Source: Paenibacillus sp. FSL H8-0548 (GTDB taxonomy: Bacteria; Bacillota; Bacilli; Paenibacillales; Paenibacillaceae). Taken from it: a stretch of DNA of 64,000 bases. Shown piece after piece: positions 25,895 to 34,358 of this stretch (position 1 is its first letter; every line of letters starts with the position of its first letter). The position numbers and the translations under genes are program-made. Where the stretch lies: NCBI RefSeq assembly GCF_038630985.1, contig NZ_CP152049.1:6873501-6937500 (forward strand), in the 5' to 3' direction. The notes under the pieces were generated by a model that was given only the letters and a program-made list of their open reading frames with translations, searched no databases and was not told where the DNA came from.

Positions 25895-27405
25895 CGCATG
25901 CCACCTCCACCGCCGCCCATGCCGGCGCCGCCTCCGCCCATACCCATGCCGCTTGGGAATCCACCCATACCGCCTCCGCCAAATCCGCCCTGCTGCATCG
26001 TTGTCGCTTCCGCAGCAGAGCCCATTCCTGCTGCTCCTTGAGCGATAGGAACAAGTACGCTGTCTCCCTCGGAGAGACCCGACACAATCTCCACAAAGCT
26101 TTCATCGCTAAGTCCTGTTGTCACTTCTACCAGCTGCCCTCCAAGTGCATTTGGCATCCGGCTTCCGCCAGATCCTCCTGCTGCTGCAAAGCCTCCCCCA
26201 GCCGCTGTACCATTGCCCTCTGCCGATTGTCCGGCTCCTGCCTGTGATTGCCCGCCTTCTGCCGCCGATTGTCCTACAGCGGCAGATCCTCTGCCTCCGC
26301 CGCTTGGCCTCGTACCACCAGCTGCGCTGCCCTGGCCTGCTGCCGCACCCTGCCCGCCACCGACTGCGCCGCCTTGTTGACCTGCTGCCGCGCCTTGTTG
26401 TCTGCCGCCCGCCGTACTGCCCTCTGCTGGCTGTTGTGCTGCACCAGCTTCTGTCGTTCCATCATTATTCTCACTAGGAATCCGCACAAATGATCTTGTC
26501 CCCATCTCCACAACAGCATTAACAGGAACAAGAACGATATTTTCCTTAGCTTCAATCGTAATGGCCGCTTCACCTGACATCCCTGCCATAACACCCTCAA
26601 TATCGTTAAGCTGGATATTCACTTTAAATGCAGATGAGCCATTGCTGGATGTACCCTCCCTCTCAATCTCAGATACGGTCGCCGCAATCGTTTTATCTGT
26701 AATCGAGCTTAAAGTAATCGCCGCCGCTTGTCCCACCTTTACAGCAGAAATATCAAGCTCATCCACCGAAGTTACAAACTCCAATAGCGTGTAGTCTACA
26801 ATAGAAGCGATCGTCGTATTTGCATTAACCTCATCGCCGACTTTGATCGTCATTTCTGTAATTTCACCATCAATGGACGCTGTCACCGATTTTTCTTCCT
26901 TCGCTTGATCTTCATAAATATTTTGCAGCTCTTCTTCATAATCCGCTATTTCACCATTCGTATTTTCAATGTTTTTTTGAAGTGATTTCTTTGTCACTTC
27001 TTCATTTTCCGTACCTGTTGCTTCCTTATAATCCTCTTGATACTCTAAAATCGATTCATTCAGCTTCGCTATATTTTTTTCAATCGTTGTTATCTTATCG
27101 TCGTAGTCATCCGCAGCTTCAAAGGTAACGAGAATTTGACCCGCTTTAACCATATCGCCTTTCTGGACATTAACCGTTGCAATAGTACCGCTCTTGCCTG
27201 CTGTTACCGTTTCTCTAGAGTTGGCAGAGACGGAGCCCGTCCCGCTAATTTGCTTGACGATAGACCCTTTGGTGGCCATAACCGTTCGCGATGTAGCCGT
27301 TTCACCTGCCGCTTCCTTATCTTTAGCAAAATAAAAATAATAAGCACCTGCTCCAGCTGCAGCCAAAATAATCAAAATGCTGAGCCCTATCGTCCATTTC
27401 TTCAT
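25891..27405 (-). CDS. HlyD/RND-type membrane-fusion adaptor of the exporter
   Basis: Membrane-anchored adaptor subunit, 504 residues. One N-terminal helix (about 6-25) precedes lipoyl-like and barrel segments: GTIATVNVQKGDMVKAGQIL at ~73-92, a short coiled coil (~100-175), and a second half with IDGEITEMTIKVGDEV at ~178-193. Two low-complexity stretches are unusual. Residues ~315-415 are almost only Gly, Ala, Gln and Ser and interrupt the C-terminal domain. The last ~45 residues are Gly/Met-rich (GGMGG repeats). The start at 27405 follows GGAGGGTGG; the frame extends to 27453 without a ribosome site. First gene of the exporter operon. Confidence 0.88.
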   Translation of the reverse strand: MKKWTIGLSILIILAAAGAGAYYFYFAKDKEAAGETATSRTVMATKGSIVKQISGTGSVSANSRETVTAGKSGTIATVNVQKGDMVKAGQILVTFEAADDYDDKITTIEKNIAKLNESILEYQEDYKEATGTENEEVTKKSLQKNIENTNGEIADYEEELQNIYEDQAKEEKSVTASIDGEITEMTIKVGDEVNANTTIASIVDYTLLEFVTSVDELDISAVKVGQAAAITLSSITDKTIAATVSEIEREGTSSNGSSAFKVNIQLNDIEGVMAGMSGEAAITIEAKENIVLVPVNAVVEMGTRSFVRIPSENNDGTTEAGAAQQPAEGSTAGGRQQGAAAGQQGGAVGGGQGAAAGQGSAAGGTRPSGGGRGSAAVGQSAAEGGQSQAGAGQSAEGNGTAAGGGFAAAGGSGGSRMPNALGGQLVEVTTGLSDESFVEIVSGLSEGDSVLVPIAQGAAGMGSAAEATTMQQGGFGGGGMGGFPSGMGMGGGGAGMGGGGGGMR

Positions 27406-27443
27406 GTACTGTAATCCACCCTCCATCGGTCTTAGTGAGAACG

Positions 27444-27476
27444 AATATAGCACACTAAAATGAACGCAAGATGAAC
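27444..27476 (-). promoter_or_regulatory. Candidate promoter and direct repeats for the exporter operon
   Basis: On the minus strand two GTTCAT boxes recur with an 11-bp period (27460-27465 and 27471-27476), ending 10 bp upstream of a TATATT box (27444-27449). Direct repeats one helical turn apart over the -35 region are typical of OmpR-family response regulators. No such regulator gene is in the window. Confidence 0.4.
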
Positions 27477-27529
27477 AAATAAGAGCATCGCTCTCCCCCG
27501 CCAGATTCGGCAGGAAAGAACAATGCTCT
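27475..27529 (-). terminator. Probable terminator of the sugar operon
   Basis: AGAGCAT (27482-27488) pairs with ATGCTCT (27523-27529) around a GC-rich inner hairpin. On the minus strand it is followed by TATTTGTT. It lies 24 bp after the fructokinase stop. Confidence 0.5.
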
Positions 27530-27552
27530 ATCGATATTGCTATTCTCTCTTA

Positions 27553-28503
27553 TTACAGAGATGGAAGCTCGTGCAATTCAGGCAGTGAGGAAATCGCCCC
27601 TGCTCTTGTCGTCGTCAGCGCGGCGGCGGCATTCGCAAAAGCAACGATCCGTTTCGCATGCTCAGCCGTAAGTCCCTCAACCGTCCCTTTATCTATTTGA
27701 AGCTGATACAGCAATGCCCCAATAAAAGCATCGCCAGCTCCAGTCGTATCCTTAACTATTACCTTCTGGCCCGGAACAGATACTTCATAAGAAGGCGTAT
27801 GCCAAACTGCCCCCTCCGAGCCCTTTGTATAGACAACCGCCTGCACATCGCCTACAAACAAAGAAGCAATAGCTTCCTTCTCATTCTCGATGCCAGTAAT
27901 AAAGGAAAGCTCGTCGGAGCTTATTTTCACCAGATGGCTTAATGGAATAAACTCCAAAATCGTTTGCCTGCACTGCTCCTGATCCGCCCATAGCGGAAGC
28001 CGGACGTTTGGATCAAAGCTAATCATGCCGCCTGCTGCCTTCATCGCTTCGATCGCCCTCAGATGGGCATACTTAACAGGAGCTTCTATAAGATCAACTG
28101 AGCAATAGTGCAATATGTCTCCTGCTGCAAACCATTCTCCGTCGATCTCATCCTCTGAAAGCAGCATGTCGGCGCTTGGGTTTCGATAAAAGGAAAAATC
28201 CCGATCACCGTCTGCCTTTAAGCTGACAAAAGCAAGCGCCGTGTTCGTCTCATTCGTCCGAAATACATGGCTCGTATCCACACCGATGGCCTGCATCGTT
28301 TCTACAAGAAAATCACCAAACGCATCTATTCCGAGCTTACCGATAAAAGCACTGCTCCCACCCAGCTTCGCAACCACGCAAGCTACGTTAGCAGGAGCAC
28401 CGCCAGCCTCCTTCGTAAAGCCGGTCACGTTCTTTAGCTCAATGCCCCGCGTATCTGGAATAAAATCAATTAACGCTTCACCAATCGTATACAGCTTAGA
28501 CAG
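27553..28503 (-). CDS. Fructokinase (PfkB/ribokinase family)
   Basis: Cytosolic sugar kinase, 316 residues, expected to phosphorylate fructose released by the invertase next to it. PfkB signatures are clear: GEALIDFIP and GGAPANVA near the N-terminus and the C-terminal DTTGAGDAFIGALLY with the catalytic Asp. The start is uncertain. The frame opens with ATG at 28530 inside the upstream gene without a ribosome site. AGGAGG sits 7 nt before a CTG at 28503, which would give MSKLYTIGEALIDF, the usual family N-terminus. I annotate the CTG. Last gene of the sugar operon. Confidence 0.9.
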   Translation of the reverse strand: MSKLYTIGEALIDFIPDTRGIELKNVTGFTKEAGGAPANVACVVAKLGGSSAFIGKLGIDAFGDFLVETMQAIGVDTSHVFRTNETNTALAFVSLKADGDRDFSFYRNPSADMLLSEDEIDGEWFAAGDILHYCSVDLIEAPVKYAHLRAIEAMKAAGGMISFDPNVRLPLWADQEQCRQTILEFIPLSHLVKISSDELSFITGIENEKEAIASLFVGDVQAVVYTKGSEGAVWHTPSYEVSVPGQKVIVKDTTGAGDAFIGALLYQLQIDKGTVEGLTAEHAKRIVAFANAAAALTTTRAGAISSLPELHELPSL

Positions 28504-28514
28504 TTTAAACCCTC

Positions 28515-29969
28515 CTACTTCATGTCCCATTTCTTAAAAGATAACATAGAACATGCACCTTCGCTATACGCTTGAATGCCTAGCGAATGAGTACCAGGAT
28601 AAATTCTGCCGGTCATAACCTTCTCGCCGCCTTGAATAAATACCTCAACAGAGGATTTATCTACAAAAATGTTCAACGCGAGCAATCCATCCTTCAGCGC
28701 TACCTTAGCTCTGCGCTCTCCGCCAAGACCGATGCCAGACTTATCACGGTTAAATCGGAAAGTCTCCTCTGCCGAAAGATAGGACAGTACCGTCTCTTCC
28801 TCGCCGTGCACCCGCAGCTTCAAGCCAAACTCCTCCGCTTGATCCGCTTTAAAAACGACCTCAAGCTCGTAGCAGTCCCCACTGACTTCCATATCTTTAA
28901 TGCCTGATAAAGGAACACCGCCAGTCTCATAGCCATTCTGACGATAAGCTTTCGTTTCCTCCACAGGCTTGAACAATAACGACTCGCCTTGCAAAACAAC
29001 CTCGCGTGGCAGCGTCATCGCGCCTGCCCAATAATGGCCCAGCTGTGTCGGAATTTCGCTTTCCCAAGTCTCCATCCAGGCCATGATGATACGTCTGCCC
29101 TTCTCGTCAACCGTCGTCTGCGGAGCATAATAATCAAAGCCGTAGTCAACGGGCTCATAACGATCGTAGTTAAAGCTGCTTTGCTCGATATCCAATCGTC
29201 CAATCATATAAGTGGTGGAGTGTAAATTATGATAGTTGTCTCCTTGTGCAGGCATGCGCTGCGGCGACATCACAAGTACATCTTGCCCGCCCAGCTCAAA
29301 CAGATCTGGACATTCCCAATTATCGCCAAGCTCCTCATCGCCCCGTGCGATTTCACCCACTATAGTCCAATCTACTAAATCATCAGAGCGATATAATAAA
29401 ATCAACCCGTGACCCTGCCCGTCATTAGAGCCTAGCACCACATAATAGGTGCCATCACGCTCGAACACCTTTGGATCGCGAAAATCCTTTTGGCTTGCGC
29501 CAGCTGGTATATCTTCGGCACTAATGATCGGGTTGGAAGCCAGCTTCTCGAAATGGATACCATCCTCGGATACGGCTATATTTTGATTTTGGCGGTAATC
29601 GTTATCTCTATCTGGTCCTGTTACAATGTGTCCGGTATACATCAAATAAAGCTTGCCTTCCCGCTCAAAAGCGCTGCCGGAGAAGCAGCCGTCGCGATCA
29701 TAAGTCTGATCCGGCGCTAGCGCAACAGGCAGATGCCTCCACGTCATAAGATCCCGGCTAACCGCATGTCCCCAGTGCATCGGGCCCCATACCGGCTGGT
29801 ATGGATAATGCTGATAAAACATATGATATTCTCCATTGTAGTAAATAAAGCCGTTAGGATCATTCATCCAGCCAAACTCGCTCATTAAATGAAAGTTAAG
29901 CCGGTATTCATCTTTAAGCAAATATTTACGCTCAGCTACGAATGCATCGGCATTTTCTCTGGTGTACAA
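28515..29969 (-). CDS. GH32 sucrose/fructan hydrolase (invertase)
   Basis: Glycoside hydrolase family 32 enzyme, 484 residues without a signal peptide, so intracellular. It would split imported sucrose or short fructo-oligosaccharides. The nucleophile motif WMNDPNG, the FRDPKVF motif and the WECPDLF acid/base motif are all present, followed by a C-terminal beta-sandwich. Homologues are often called sucrose-6-phosphate hydrolase, but the neighbouring transporter is an ABC importer rather than a PTS, so unphosphorylated sugar is the more likely substrate. The start is TTG at 29969, the first possible in-frame start, with a weak ribosome site. Its end approaches or overlaps the fructokinase start. 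Confidence 0.92.
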   Translation of the reverse strand: MYTRENADAFVAERKYLLKDEYRLNFHLMSEFGWMNDPNGFIYYNGEYHMFYQHYPYQPVWGPMHWGHAVSRDLMTWRHLPVALAPDQTYDRDGCFSGSAFEREGKLYLMYTGHIVTGPDRDNDYRQNQNIAVSEDGIHFEKLASNPIISAEDIPAGASQKDFRDPKVFERDGTYYVVLGSNDGQGHGLILLYRSDDLVDWTIVGEIARGDEELGDNWECPDLFELGGQDVLVMSPQRMPAQGDNYHNLHSTTYMIGRLDIEQSSFNYDRYEPVDYGFDYYAPQTTVDEKGRRIIMAWMETWESEIPTQLGHYWAGAMTLPREVVLQGESLLFKPVEETKAYRQNGYETGGVPLSGIKDMEVSGDCYELEVVFKADQAEEFGLKLRVHGEEETVLSYLSAEETFRFNRDKSGIGLGGERRAKVALKDGLLALNIFVDKSSVEVFIQGGEKVMTGRIYPGTHSLGIQAYSEGACSMLSFKKWDMK

Positions 29970-29993
29970 AATAAAGCATCCATCCCTTGCTAA

Positions 29994-30824
29994 TTATTTA
30001 ATTGAGCCCTGCATTACCCCTTGGATAATATATTTCTGTGCAAACAAATAAACGATGAGTACTGGCAATATCGTCAGCGTAAGCCCAGCCATAAGCGGTC
30101 CATAATCCACCGTATACGTTCCGAAAAAATAAAATGTGGATAGCGGGAGCGTACGTGCATTCGGTGATATCAAAACCAGGGAAGGCAGCAGGAAGTCATT
30201 CCAAATCCACAATATATTCAGAATGGCAATCGTAACCGTAGTTGGGGCCAGCACCGGAAATACAATTCGAAAAAACGTTTGCGTCCGCGTGCAGCCATCA
30301 ATAAGCGCCGCTTCTTCAAGCTCAGCAGGTATGCTTTTGACAAATCCATGATAAATAAAAACGGCAAGCGGACTGCCAAAACCAACATACATATAAATAA
30401 GGGCCCATTTGCTATTCATAAAACCAATGGAGCCGTAAATTTTGACGAGAGGGATCATAATGGCCTGGAAAGGAATTATCATTGCCGCTACCATTAAGAA
30501 GAAGGTGTATTGGTTCATCTTTGTTTGGTTTCTTACAAAATAATGAGCTGTCATTCCTGCCAAAATCGAGATCAATACGACGCTAAGCACCGTTATTACA
30601 ACAGAGTTCGAAAAAGCGGACATATAGGACATTTTATTGAAAGCATTCGTATAATTACTAAAGCTAAAGCTATCCGGCAAGGACAGCGGACTTGAGGTAA
30701 TTTCCTTATTCTCCTTAAACGAATTGATTAGCAGCATGAAAAAAGGGAATACAAACGCTACTAATAAAATGCAGAGGGCAATGAACTTCGTCCACGAAAG
30801 TATTCGGTTCCTATTCTCCATCAC
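29994..30824 (-). CDS. Carbohydrate ABC transporter permease (MalG type)
   Basis: Inner permease subunit, 276 residues with six predicted transmembrane helices. The EAA loop that docks the ATPase is EEAALIDGCTRTQTFFRIVFP (residues ~188-208). The MalG/UgpE-type N-terminus (FVFPFFMLLINSFKEN) is clear. The start at 30824 overlaps the preceding permease stop by 4 bp (ATGA). The gene is 24 bp upstream of the invertase. No ATPase gene follows, so a shared MsmX/MsmK-like ATPase from elsewhere is presumably used. Confidence 0.93.
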   Translation of the reverse strand: MMENRNRILSWTKFIALCILLVAFVFPFFMLLINSFKENKEITSSPLSLPDSFSFSNYTNAFNKMSYMSAFSNSVVITVLSVVLISILAGMTAHYFVRNQTKMNQYTFFLMVAAMIIPFQAIMIPLVKIYGSIGFMNSKWALIYMYVGFGSPLAVFIYHGFVKSIPAELEEAALIDGCTRTQTFFRIVFPVLAPTTVTIAILNILWIWNDFLLPSLVLISPNARTLPLSTFYFFGTYTVDYGPLMAGLTLTILPVLIVYLFAQKYIIQGVMQGSIK

Positions 30825-31708
30825 GCCTCCACCTCCAGCTTCTTGCTAAAATAAACCTGAGCAATCGTGATCGTAGCCACAAGCAGGAACAAGACGAAAG
30901 CCTCTGCTTGACCTACTCCATAATCTCGCGATAGGAATGCCTTCTCGTATACATGCATCGATACCATTTCCGTGCTCTTGAAAGGTCCGCCCTTCGTTAG
31001 GGAGAGGTTTAGATCATAAACCATAAAGCATCTTTGCAGCGATAGGAAAATACAAACGATAAAAGATGGAACCATCAGCGGTAAAATCATTTTACGCATC
31101 TTGGTCCATAAGCTCGCACCATCGATACTTGCCGCCTCTAAAATATCCTTAGGCACATTCATAAGCCCAGCCACATAAATAACCATCATATAACCGGCGT
31201 ATTGCCATACTGTAACGATAATCATAGTCCAAAATGCTTTATCAGGGTCCGCCAGCCATGAGGTGCTGAATAAAGGGATACCCCATTCTTTCCCCAGGTA
31301 AACGAGTACGTTGGAAAAAATAAATTGCCATACGAAGCCGAGGATAATACCGCCCACCAAGTTAGGAATAAAGAAACCCGCTCTAAAAATGCTTTGCCCC
31401 TTCAATCCGCTTGACAATACATAGGCCAGTAGAAAAGCAACGACATTAATAAGCACAACTGAAATAAATACATACTTCAAAGTCAGTAAAAATGATTTCC
31501 AAAAAACAGAATCGTTAAATACTGCAACGTAATTGCTAAACCCGACCAGGCTGCTAGTCGTTGATATGCCATCCCAGTTTGTAAAGGTCAAATAAATGCC
31601 ATACAGGAAAGGAATAATCATTACTGCAAAAAAAGAAAATAAAGTAGGTCCGGTAAACAGCAGTCGCAATCGCAAGCGATTCCACAGCCCTTTTTCCGTT
31701 ATCATCAT
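30821..31708 (-). CDS. Sugar ABC transporter permease (MalF type)
   Basis: First permease subunit of the importer, about 295 residues with six transmembrane helices. The EAA loop is EAASIDGASLWTKMRKMILP. The start is taken as the ATG at 31708 (MMITEKG), just after GAGGG; the next ATG at 31705 is equally possible, and the frame reaches 31720. It pairs with the downstream permease and the upstream binding protein to form a CUT1-type importer for di- or oligosaccharides. A strong hairpin separates it from the binding-protein gene, suggesting lower expression of the permeases. Confidence 0.92.
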   Translation of the reverse strand: MMITEKGLWNRLRLRLLFTGPTLFSFFAVMIIPFLYGIYLTFTNWDGISTTSSLVGFSNYVAVFNDSVFWKSFLLTLKYVFISVVLINVVAFLLAYVLSSGLKGQSIFRAGFFIPNLVGGIILGFVWQFIFSNVLVYLGKEWGIPLFSTSWLADPDKAFWTMIIVTVWQYAGYMMVIYVAGLMNVPKDILEAASIDGASLWTKMRKMILPLMVPSFIVCIFLSLQRCFMVYDLNLSLTKGGPFKSTEMVSMHVYEKAFLSRDYGVGQAEAFVLFLLVATITIAQVYFSKKLEVEA

Positions 31709-31762
31709 GATCCCTCGCATTCAGGCATGGTTTTGTGATTCAAAATGCTATTTAAGGTAAAC

Positions 31763-31792
31763 AGCTTACCCCGCCACTCAGCGGGGTAAGCT
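31763..31792 (-). promoter_or_regulatory. Intercistronic hairpin between binding protein and permeases
   Basis: AGCTTACCCCG (31763-31773) pairs perfectly with CGGGGTAAGCT (31782-31792) around an 8-nt loop, without a following U-tract. Such hairpins commonly protect upstream binding-protein mRNA or reduce readthrough into permease genes. Confidence 0.6.
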
Positions 31793-31811
31793 CATTTGCA
31801 GCTTTAAATAA

Positions 31812-33128
31812 TTACTTAACCGATTTCCAATACTCTTGGATCTCTTTAGTCAAAGTTGCGCGGTCGCCTGCTCCAGCTAGATATTTTTGCATGGATGCGC
31901 CAACCTTAGCCCAGTGATCTGCAGGCAGAGTGCTCATGGAGTCTTCTGTTTTGCCTTTTGCAATATACTCAGAGATCGACTTCGCAAGCGGGTCCTGCGC
32001 TTCAAGCGTAATGTTCTTGAACGCTGGTATAATATTTGCTTTGTTCACAAGGAAGTCTTGTCCCTTCTCACTGTAGACCATCCACTCCAAGAACGTTTTA
32101 GCTGCTGCCTGCTGCTCCGCTGTATTTTTCTCTTTATCGAGCACCAAGCGCTTCGAAACAGCAGAAGAAATTTGTGTATTGCCGAAATCGTCCGGATTAT
32201 TGCTTACTGGGATGGGAAGAAAACCATATTGGCCGCTTGCCGTATCAAAGCTGCTAATTTGCGGCCATGCCCAGTTTCCTTGGAACCAGATACCTACCTC
32301 GCCTTTACCCAGTACTTCCGGACCTCTTTCATACGTTCCTGCCAATGGAGATGCTTTATCAATGTTGTATTGTGCCATCACATCAAACGTATCCATTAAG
32401 CCGTTAAATACAGCATTGCTCGTCAAATCAACTGTACCTGCTTTCAAATCGTCTACGAACTTCGCAACAACAGCAGTATCAGCCGATTGTCCTGCATACG
32501 CAAGCGGCAAGTAATGAGCCCCGAGCGACCAATCCATAGGAGAGATAATAAGCGGCGCTTTGCCGGACGCCTCGATTTTTTGGAACAAATCCTCAAGCGA
32601 GCTTGTTGTATTAATAGTTGCCGGATCAAACGATCCACCAACAGCTTGATCTACAACCGCTTTGTTATAAATAAAGCCATAACCTTCAATAGCAAGCGGG
32701 AACGCATAGTTTTTGTCGTCGAACGTGGTTAACGCGGTACTGCGCTCAACAGCATCGGCCATCCATTTCTCTCCACTTAGATCGAGTACACGATCCTTGA
32801 ATTTCTCAACATCTCCTGTATCCAGCATCGTAATCGTTGCCGGATTTCCTGACGCATACAACGCAGAAGCTTTCTCAAACGGAGATTGCCCACCAGGTAC
32901 AGGTATAATTTCAAGAGTAATATTGGGGTAATCCTCTTTAAATGCTTTGGCAGCGTCCTCCAGTTGTGTCTGAATTTCACCCTTAGAGTTAAGCAGCGTA
33001 ATCTTGACAGCTGATTCTTTATTCGTCTCTTTTTCATTAGAACCGCCTGCATTATTACCACAAGCTGTAACGACCATAACAACCATAAGCGATAAAGCCA
33101 GTGCTTGTATCCACTTCCAATTTTTCAT
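31812..33128 (-). CDS. Sugar-binding lipoprotein of an ABC importer
   Basis: Extracellular solute-binding protein (family 1), 438 residues. The lipoprotein signal ends VVTACGNN, with the lipidated Cys at about residue 23, so the protein is membrane-tethered outside the cell. The two-lobe fold is recognisable from DAAKAFKEDYPNITLEIIPVPG, then GIWFQGNWAWPQI, and the C-terminal FLEWMVYSEKGQDF. It should capture sucrose or fructo-oligosaccharides, given the invertase and fructokinase downstream. First gene of the operon, behind a consensus promoter with a large palindromic operator. Confidence 0.93.
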   Translation of the reverse strand: MKNWKWIQALALSLMVVMVVTACGNNAGGSNEKETNKESAVKITLLNSKGEIQTQLEDAAKAFKEDYPNITLEIIPVPGGQSPFEKASALYASGNPATITMLDTGDVEKFKDRVLDLSGEKWMADAVERSTALTTFDDKNYAFPLAIEGYGFIYNKAVVDQAVGGSFDPATINTTSSLEDLFQKIEASGKAPLIISPMDWSLGAHYLPLAYAGQSADTAVVAKFVDDLKAGTVDLTSNAVFNGLMDTFDVMAQYNIDKASPLAGTYERGPEVLGKGEVGIWFQGNWAWPQISSFDTASGQYGFLPIPVSNNPDDFGNTQISSAVSKRLVLDKEKNTAEQQAAAKTFLEWMVYSEKGQDFLVNKANIIPAFKNITLEAQDPLAKSISEYIAKGKTEDSMSTLPADHWAKVGASMQKYLAGAGDRATLTKEIQEYWKSVK

Positions 33129-33195
33129 TGTATTGCCCCCCGGAGCTCAAAATTTAAATGCGGCTCACCGATCGTGTAAACCGCTTTCACAACGT

Positions 33196-33255
33196 ATTAT
33201 ATAATTACTTTACCTGTATGTCAATCGTTTGACATGTCAAACGATTGACATACAG
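33196..33255 (-). promoter_or_regulatory. Consensus sigma-A promoter with double LacI-type operator
   Basis: On the minus strand TTGACA (33219-33224), a 17-nt spacer and TATAAT (33196-33201) match the sigma-A consensus perfectly. The -35 box lies inside a perfect 42-bp palindrome (33214-33255). The palindrome can be read as two operators of form TGTCAA-nCGn-TTGACA, with their central CG pairs at 33226 and 33242. A central CG is the hallmark of LacI-family sites. Occupancy would block the polymerase. The adjacent LacI-type regulator is the obvious ligand. Confidence 0.85.
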
Positions 33256-33265
33256 AATAATAATA

Positions 33266-33292
33266 AAAAACCCTTGCTGTGCATGGGTTTTC
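33266..33292 (-). terminator. Terminator of the LacI-type regulator gene
   Basis: On the minus strand AAAACCC and GGGTTTT enclose a short TGC-ACA-GCA stem, then a run of T residues. It begins 10 bp after the regulator stop and isolates it from the sugar operon promoter. Confidence 0.8.
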
Positions 33293-33301
33293 ATGTTCAG
33301 C

Positions 33302-34282
33302 CTACTTCGTGGAAGCTCGTTCAATTAACGTTACTGGAAAAGTATTTTCAGTCTCGAAGGCTTCCTTGTTCAGCTGCTTTATAATTAAATCAACAGCGGC
33401 TTTTCCAATCTCTTCAATAGGTTGTTTCACCGTCGTCAGCTCAGGTGTTATCCATTTGGCAGCATTCACGTCATCGTAGCCGATGATTTTCACATCACCC
33501 GGCACCCGTCTGCCGGCAGCCAAGCATTCTTTGACCGCAAATGCAGCAATAATATCGCTCGTCGCGAATATGCCGTCTATATCCGGATGGTCCTGAAACA
33601 ATTGATGCATAATTTGCTCGTACTGCAATTGATCAAACACGTTCATATCAGTTTGAATAATCATATGCTCTATCCCATGCTCGAGCATGACAGCCTGAAA
33701 AGCTTCGGTTCGCTGATTAGCTAGCATTTGCAGCTCTAAATTACCGCAGATATGCGCAATTTTTTTGCAGCCTTTTTGAACAAGCAGCTCCGCCGCCAAG
33801 CTTCCTCCCGCACGATTGTCTGAGGATATATACGGAATTTCCTTACTGATCTGACGATCAATCGTAACGATTGGTGAGCTTAAGCTTTTGTACTCATCAA
33901 CCTGAAGCGTATGACTGCCCATAATAATGCCATCCACACGGTTTCGTTTGAGCATTTCGATATAATCCTTCTCCTTATAAGGATCAAGCTGAGAATTGCA
34001 TAAAAGCAGTTTAAAGCCAAGCTCATAGGCGTAGTTCTCCACATGATTCGCAAGCTCGCTAAAAAAAGGATGAGAAACGCTAGGTATGATGAGTCCGATG
34101 ACGTTCGATTGTTTTCTTAGGAGTGAGCGGGCAATTTCATTAGGCTGATAATTTAGCTCCTCCATGGTCTTGTAAACCTTCGTTCTTGTTGCCTCACTAA
34201 TATAACCCCGATTATTTAAAACACGGGAAACCGTCGTTACAGATACGTTCGCTTTTATTGCTACATCGTTTATCGTTGCCAT
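33302..34282 (-). CDS. LacI family transcriptional regulator
   Basis: Repressor of the adjacent sugar operon by inference, 326 residues. The LacI helix-turn-helix is at the extreme N-terminus (TINDVAIKANVSVTTVSRVLNN), followed by the hinge (NYQPNEIARSL) and a periplasmic-binding-protein-like effector domain. The start at 34282 was chosen because AAGGGG lies 7 nt upstream and the helix-turn-helix then starts at residue 3, as in the family; the frame to 34330 adds 16 residues. It has its own promoter and terminator, so it is separately transcribed. Its likely effector is sucrose, fructose or a phosphate of it. Confidence 0.93.
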   Translation of the reverse strand: MATINDVAIKANVSVTTVSRVLNNRGYISEATRTKVYKTMEELNYQPNEIARSLLRKQSNVIGLIIPSVSHPFFSELANHVENYAYELGFKLLLCNSQLDPYKEKDYIEMLKRNRVDGIIMGSHTLQVDEYKSLSSPIVTIDRQISKEIPYISSDNRAGGSLAAELLVQKGCKKIAHICGNLELQMLANQRTEAFQAVMLEHGIEHMIIQTDMNVFDQLQYEQIMHQLFQDHPDIDGIFATSDIIAAFAVKECLAAGRRVPGDVKIIGYDDVNAAKWITPELTTVKQPIEEIGKAAVDLIIKQLNKEAFETENTFPVTLIERASTK

Positions 34283-34313
34283 GGCCGCCCCTTTGTCTTG
34301 CTGTAGTCCATTA

Positions 34314-34341
34314 AGTATAGCTAAATCCACAGCATAATCAA
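34314..34341 (-). promoter_or_regulatory. Putative promoter of the LacI-type regulator
   Basis: Minus-strand TTGATT (34336-34341), 16-nt spacer, TATACT (34314-34319), ending 32 nt before the start codon. No copy of the operon operator is present, so autoregulation through that site is not expected. Confidence 0.5.
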
Positions 34342-34358
34342 TCTGTATAAGCTGAACT

